19,064 nucleotides of DNA, from contig CACZTA010000231.1 in assembly GCA_902783935.1 (NCBI GenBank), forward strand, positions 1-19,064. Reading direction: 5' to 3'. The DNA is from an uncultured Lachnospiraceae bacterium. GTDB taxonomy: Bacteria; Bacillota; Clostridia; Lachnospirales; Lachnospiraceae. Within the stretch, counting starts at the first letter, position 1. Every line of letters begins with the position of its first letter. The notes beneath the pieces are model-generated. The model saw only the letters and a list, made by a program, of their open reading frames with translations. It had not been told where the DNA came from and made no database searches. This document shows, one piece after another, positions 15,135 to 19,064 of this stretch. A program made the position numbers and the translations under genes.

Positions 15135-16943
15135 CTATTTCTTTTCGACTGGTTCCGTCGCTTTCACAAGCCATTCCTGTTCTTCCGCGTTCAGATAGGG
15201 AAGAACGGAATGCCTGACTTTCTCATGATAATCATTCAGCCTATCAATATCTGCCTGTTCCAGATATGCCGTATCAATGGCATCAAGATCAATCGGAACA
15301 AAGGTCAGCGGCTCAAACTTCAGGAAGGAGCCGAACTCATTGGTCACGTCCTCTGTCGTCAGCAGAATGCTTTCTGTCCTGATTCCGTATTTCCCTTCCC
15401 GGTACAAACCCGGTTCATCTGATGTGATCATACCGGGAAGCATCGGCGGGTCAGCAATTCCCGCATGTACACCGCCGATGCGCTGCGGGCCTTCATGCAC
15501 ATTCAGCATATAGCCGATTCCGTGCCCGGTTCCGTGGTTATAATTCATCCGCAGACGGTAGAGGGGCTCCCGTGCAATCATGTCAAGCTGGGCCCCGGTC
15601 GTGCCGGCTGCAAAAACCGCGTACATAAGCGCCAGATTCGCGGCAGCGACGACAGTAAAGTCTCTTTTCATCTCATCGCTGAGCGTTCCGACGGCAATTG
15701 TCCTCGTCACGTCTGTCGTGCCGCCGTCATAATGGCCGCCCGAATCCACGAGAAGAAAGCCTTCCGGCCTGATCCGGGCCGAACCTTCCTCCGGAGCCGC
15801 GTAATGTGCCATGGCGGCATTCGCCCCGTAAGCTGATATAGTCGGAAAAGAACAGTCAAGGAACCCGTGTATTTCTTCCCTCAGTGAATCCATCAGACAC
15901 GCGGCGTCATACTCCGTCATCCCGTCGAGGGTTTCCATCGTTTTGATCTTATGAATAAACCTGCATACCGCCACGGAATCCTTCAGATAAGAGATCCGGC
16001 TGTTTTCTGTCTCAGCCTGGTTCTTGACGGCTTTCAGATCAGACGTGAGATTCGGGAGATCCATCACATCCCCTTTATCCTTCAGCAGGTCTTCCAGAGC
16101 GTCACTGGAGGCAGTCCTGTCAAAGAGGACGGTGCCCTCAAAATGATAATTCCTTATGTAATCAAAAAAGCTGTCGTAATCATGCAGCTTGATCCGGTTG
16201 TCTTTCAGATAGGAGGTGAGTTCTTCCGTCACAGCCCCCGGCTGAAGAAACAGGTCTGCAGTATCTGTTCCTACCAGCAGATAAGAAAACGCAACCGGCG
16301 AACAGGCAATATCATTTCCCCTGATATTCAGCAGCCACATAGTATCATCCAGTTTTGAAAGGATATATGAGCTGCATCCCTTCTTCTGCATAATGCGTCT
16401 GACCTCACCGAGCTTTTCCGAACACGTTCTTCCGCTCAGCTCGACCGGAAGGATCCTGACCGGATTACAGGGCCTGGCCGGTCTTCCGATCCATGTCGCA
16501 CTGACAGGGTCTTCTCTTGCCTCGACTTTGGCACCGCACTGCCGGGCTATATCCCGGATTACTTTTCCCTTTGTTGCACTGATATAACGTCCGTCAAAGC
16601 CCAGGACCATGTCTTTCGCCAGCGTCTTTGACAGATACTGTTCGACCGTCGGTGTGTCAGGCTGTCCCATGCGCATCAGTTCAACGCCGGTGTCTTCAAG
16701 TTCCTTTGCGGCAGAGATAAAATACCGCCCGTCCGTCCACAGCCGGACCGAATCCTTCTCAATAACCAGGTAAACATTGTCACTGGTACATCCCGTGAGG
16801 AACTCGGATATTTTATCATGCTCACACACATATTCAGAGGAATGCGGATCCGTGGAAGAGATCAGGAAGATATCCAGTCCCGCGTTAATCATCTCTGTCC
16901 GGAAGCACATCAGTCTGTTCCGGATTTCTTCTTTTGATGTCAA
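15135..16943 (-). CDS. Xaa-Pro aminopeptidase (aminopeptidase P, M24B family)
   Basis: Cytosolic metallopeptidase that removes an N-terminal residue preceding proline. The 602-aa protein is of the long, three-domain type: two creatinase-like N-terminal domains (to about 310), then the pita-bread catalytic domain. All five dinuclear metal ligands are visible: D400 in LLVDSGG, D411 in TTDVTRT, H474 in NHGTGHGIGY, E510 in TSDEPGLY and E524 in GIRTESI. The C-terminal extension after about 540 (FEPLTFVPID...) matches the long family members. The start is TTG at 16943, with GGAG and GAGG sites 6-13 nt upstream; the next Met is residue 12 and would cut into the first strand. It is first gene after an extended -10 promoter and probably begins the operon with the LtaS-like gene and coaX. 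A pepP symbol would be reasonable but several paralogues exist. Confidence 0.94.
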   Translation of the reverse strand: MTSKEEIRNRLMCFRTEMINAGLDIFLISSTDPHSSEYVCEHDKISEFLTGCTSDNVYLVIEKDSVRLWTDGRYFISAAKELEDTGVELMRMGQPDTPTVEQYLSKTLAKDMVLGFDGRYISATKGKVIRDIARQCGAKVEAREDPVSATWIGRPARPCNPVRILPVELSGRTCSEKLGEVRRIMQKKGCSSYILSKLDDTMWLLNIRGNDIACSPVAFSYLLVGTDTADLFLQPGAVTEELTSYLKDNRIKLHDYDSFFDYIRNYHFEGTVLFDRTASSDALEDLLKDKGDVMDLPNLTSDLKAVKNQAETENSRISYLKDSVAVCRFIHKIKTMETLDGMTEYDAACLMDSLREEIHGFLDCSFPTISAYGANAAMAHYAAPEEGSARIRPEGFLLVDSGGHYDGGTTDVTRTIAVGTLSDEMKRDFTVVAAANLALMYAVFAAGTTGAQLDMIAREPLYRLRMNYNHGTGHGIGYMLNVHEGPQRIGGVHAGIADPPMLPGMITSDEPGLYREGKYGIRTESILLTTEDVTNEFGSFLKFEPLTFVPIDLDAIDTAYLEQADIDRLNDYHEKVRHSVLPYLNAEEQEWLVKATEPVEKK

Positions 16944-16985
16944 TGTAAGCCTCTCCTGTTCATAAATAATAAACGTACGGAGTAC

Positions 16986-17014
16986 ATTATACCAGACTTA
17001 TGCCGATCCGTACA
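16986..17014 (-). promoter_or_regulatory. extended -10 promoter of the aminopeptidase operon, flanked by an inverted repeat
   Basis: Minus strand: perfect TATAAT (16986-16991) preceded by TGG, 17-nt spacer, and a weak -35 TGTACG (17009-17014). The 7-bp inverted repeat GTACGGA (16975-16981) / TCCGTAC (17007-17013) brackets the -10 and overlaps the -35, so a dimeric regulator could bind across it. Confidence 0.65.
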
Positions 17015-17021
17015 CGTCTGG

Positions 17022-17056
17022 AAATAAAAAGAGCTGCCGCTCTGAAAAGCGGCAGC
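17022..17056 (-). terminator. intrinsic terminator of ppdK
   Basis: Minus strand GCTGCCGCT (17048-17056), 6-nt loop, AGCGGCAGC (17033-17041), then TCTTTTTATTT. The stem starts 16 nt after the ppdK stop and the U-tract follows directly, so this is a canonical terminator. Confidence 0.9.
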
Positions 17057-17072
17057 ATCATTTTTCATCAGA

Positions 17073-19064
17073 TTATTTATTGTTCAGGGCGGCCTGTGCA
17101 GCTGCAAGGCGTGCAATCGGTACGCGGAACGGGCTGCAGGAAACATAATTCAGTCCTACGCGCTGGCAGAAATCGATCGTGGACGGATCGCCGCCGTGCT
17201 CGCCGCAGATGCCGAGCTTCAGGCCCGGTCTTGTGGAACGGCCGAGAGACGAAGCCATCTTGACCAGCTTGCCGACGCCTTCCTGATCCAGTCTTGCAAA
17301 CGGATCGGACTCATAGATCTTGTTTGCATAATAGCTCTCCAGGAACTTGCCTGCGTCATCGCGGCTGAAACCGAAGGTCATCTGTGTGAGGTCGTTTGTT
17401 CCGAAGGAGAAGTATTCTGCTTCTTCAGCGATCTCATCGGCCAGAAGGGCAGCCCTCGGGATCTCGATCATGGTTCCGACATGATACTTGATATTGGACT
17501 TCTTCTCTTCTTTGACCTTTTCAGCTGTTTCGACGATGATGTCCTTGACGAATTTCAGCTCTTTCTTCTCGCCGACAAGCGGGACCATGATTTCCGGAAT
17601 GATGCGGAAGCCCTTCTCGGCAGAGACTTCGATCGCTGCTTCGATAATGGCGCGTGTCTGCATGGCGGCAATTTCCGGATAAGTGACAGCCAGACGGCAG
17701 CCGCGGTGACCCATCATCGGATTGAATTCATGAAGCGCTTCGCACTTCGATTTCACTTCTTCGACGCTCTTGCCCATGTCTTTTGCAAGCGCTTCGATTT
17801 CAGCGTCTTCCTTCGGAACGAATTCATGGAGAGGCGGATCCAGAAGTCTGACGTTCATGGACTTGCCTTCAAGGGCCTCAAACATGGCCTTGAAATCGCT
17901 CTTCTGATACGGAAGAAGCTCAGCAAGTGCAGCCTGTCTCTCTTCAGCTGTATCGGCGAGGATCATCTTTCTCATATGATGGATTCTCTCCTCGCTGAAG
18001 AACATATGCTCTGTACGGCAGAGGCCGATGCCTTCCGCGCCGAGCGCAACCGCCTGCTTTGCGTCACGCGGTGTGTCGGCGTTAGTGCGGACCTTCATGG
18101 TCTTGAACTTGTCCGCCCAGTTCATGATACGCGCAAAATCGCCGCCGATATTTGCCGGAACGGTCTTGACGTCGCCGTAATAAATCTTGCCGGTGGAACC
18201 GTCGAGCGAGATGTAATCGCCTTCGACAATATGCTTTCCGCCAAGATCAAACCACTTCTCTTCTTCGTTGATCTTGATTTCCGTGCAGCCGGAGACACAG
18301 CATGTGCCCATGCCGCGGGCAACGACGGCAGCGTGGGAGGTCATGCCGCCGCGGACGGTCAGGATGCCTTCTGCGGAGACCATACCTTCGATATCTTCCG
18401 GAGATGTCTCCAGACGGACGAGGACGACTCTCTCTCCTCTTGCTTTCCATTCTTTTGCGTCTTCAGCAGTGAAAACGACTTTGCCGGCGGCTGCGCCCGG
18501 AGATGCCGGAAGTGCGCTGCCGATTACCTCTGCCGCCTTCAGCTCCGCTGCATCGAACATCGGGTGAAGCAGCTGGTCAAGCGATTTCGCCTCGATACGG
18601 AGAACGGCTTCTTCCGGTGTGATCTTTCCTTCATCAACCAGTTCGCAGGCAATCTTGAGTGCCGCATGGGCTGTTCTCTTGCCGTTTCTTGTCTGCAGGA
18701 AATAGAGCTTTCCTTCCTGGATGGTGAATTCCATATCCTGCATGTCACGATAATGATCTTCCAGCATATGGGCGATCTTCATGAATTCCTCGAAGCACTC
18801 CGGCAGGTCTTCCGCCAGTCTCGCAATCGGCTGCGGCGTGCGGACACCGGCAACCACGTCTTCTCCCTGTGCATTGATCAGGTATTCACCGAAAATGCCG
18901 TTTGCGCCGGTAGCCGGGTCACGGGTAAACGCAACGCCCGTGCCGGATGTTTCGCCCATGTTTCCGAATACCATCGTCTGTACGTTGACCGCGGTGCCCC
19001 AGTCGCCCGGGATATCATTCATGCGGCGGTAAACAATGGCGCGGGGGTTATCCCAGGAGCGGAA
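17073..19064 (-). CDS. ppdK: pyruvate,phosphate dikinase (5' end cut off by the window edge)
   Basis: Interconverts pyruvate, ATP and phosphate with PEP, AMP and pyrophosphate; in anaerobic Clostridia it works in a PPi-linked glycolysis. 663 residues are present, entered at FRSWDNPRAIVYRR. Seen in order: the end of the ATP-grasp domain (FGNMGETSGTGVAFTRDP, FLQTRNGKRT), the swivelling phosphohistidine domain with GGMTSHAAVVARG, and the PEP/pyruvate TIM barrel ending ICGEHGGDP. The His (window residue 244) and Cys (620) correspond to H455 and C831 of the C. symbiosum enzyme with one constant offset of 211, so about 211 N-terminal residues lie outside and no insertion or deletion exists between them. 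The frame stays open to base 19064; an internal Met at 19022 is not the start. Monocistronic at its 3' side. Confidence 0.97.
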   Translation of the reverse strand, partial: FRSWDNPRAIVYRRMNDIPGDWGTAVNVQTMVFGNMGETSGTGVAFTRDPATGANGIFGEYLINAQGEDVVAGVRTPQPIARLAEDLPECFEEFMKIAHMLEDHYRDMQDMEFTIQEGKLYFLQTRNGKRTAHAALKIACELVDEGKITPEEAVLRIEAKSLDQLLHPMFDAAELKAAEVIGSALPASPGAAAGKVVFTAEDAKEWKARGERVVLVRLETSPEDIEGMVSAEGILTVRGGMTSHAAVVARGMGTCCVSGCTEIKINEEEKWFDLGGKHIVEGDYISLDGSTGKIYYGDVKTVPANIGGDFARIMNWADKFKTMKVRTNADTPRDAKQAVALGAEGIGLCRTEHMFFSEERIHHMRKMILADTAEERQAALAELLPYQKSDFKAMFEALEGKSMNVRLLDPPLHEFVPKEDAEIEALAKDMGKSVEEVKSKCEALHEFNPMMGHRGCRLAVTYPEIAAMQTRAIIEAAIEVSAEKGFRIIPEIMVPLVGEKKELKFVKDIIVETAEKVKEEKKSNIKYHVGTMIEIPRAALLADEIAEEAEYFSFGTNDLTQMTFGFSRDDAGKFLESYYANKIYESDPFARLDQEGVGKLVKMASSLGRSTRPGLKLGICGEHGGDPSTIDFCQRVGLNYVSCSPFRVPIARLAAAQAALNNK

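Overview
The window looks like chromosomal core DNA of an anaerobic, low-to-mid-GC Firmicute, most likely a Lachnospiraceae-type Clostridium relative. The evidence is the dgt-dnaG pair, a hexameric glutamate dehydrogenase, a pyruvate,phosphate dikinase whose catalytic His and Cys fall exactly at the Clostridium symbiosum spacing, a type III pantothenate kinase, strong GGAGG ribosome-binding sites and several TTG/GTG starts. There is no sign of phage, insertion sequence, CRISPR, tRNA or rRNA. Thirteen of the fourteen genes are on the minus strand, and the genes at both window edges are cut off.

Layout in order of minus-strand transcription (right to left): (1) 19064-17073, ppdK, missing its N-terminus, closed by a canonical terminator. 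(2) 16943-12174, an Xaa-Pro aminopeptidase, an LTA-synthase-like membrane sulfatase and coaX, closely spaced and probably an operon from an extended -10 promoter, with a hairpin between the first two. (3) 12016-11405, a short AraC-type regulator with its own promoter, converging on a plus-strand hypothetical gene (10815-11342) with which it shares a strong terminator. (4) 10465-10811, a divergent intergenic region unusually rich in signals: two inverted repeats, a promoter with a perfect palindrome in its spacer, a terminator-like hairpin with T-tract, two more hairpins and a second promoter. (5) 10464-9244, alaA-type aminotransferase. (6) 9152-4235, a complete BMP-type nucleoside ABC importer (binding protein, double ATPase, two permeases) with a hairpin after the binding-protein gene. 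(7) 4084-2750, gdhA. (8) 2597-1, dgt and dnaG, the latter missing its C-terminus.

Functionally, nucleoside import, alanine/glutamate interconversion and NADP-linked glutamate metabolism sit side by side (alaA, nup-like importer, gdhA). dgt-dnaG joins dNTP hydrolysis to primer synthesis. The pepP-like/ltaS-like/coaX group mixes peptide turnover, envelope polymer synthesis and CoA biosynthesis. I see no clearly new multi-gene system. The least explained parts are the 10465-10811 intergenic region, where a small RNA or regulated leader is plausible, the unassigned 175-aa protein next to it, a series of intercistronic hairpins lacking U-tracts, and a nucleoside-binding protein with a Sec signal but no lipobox.
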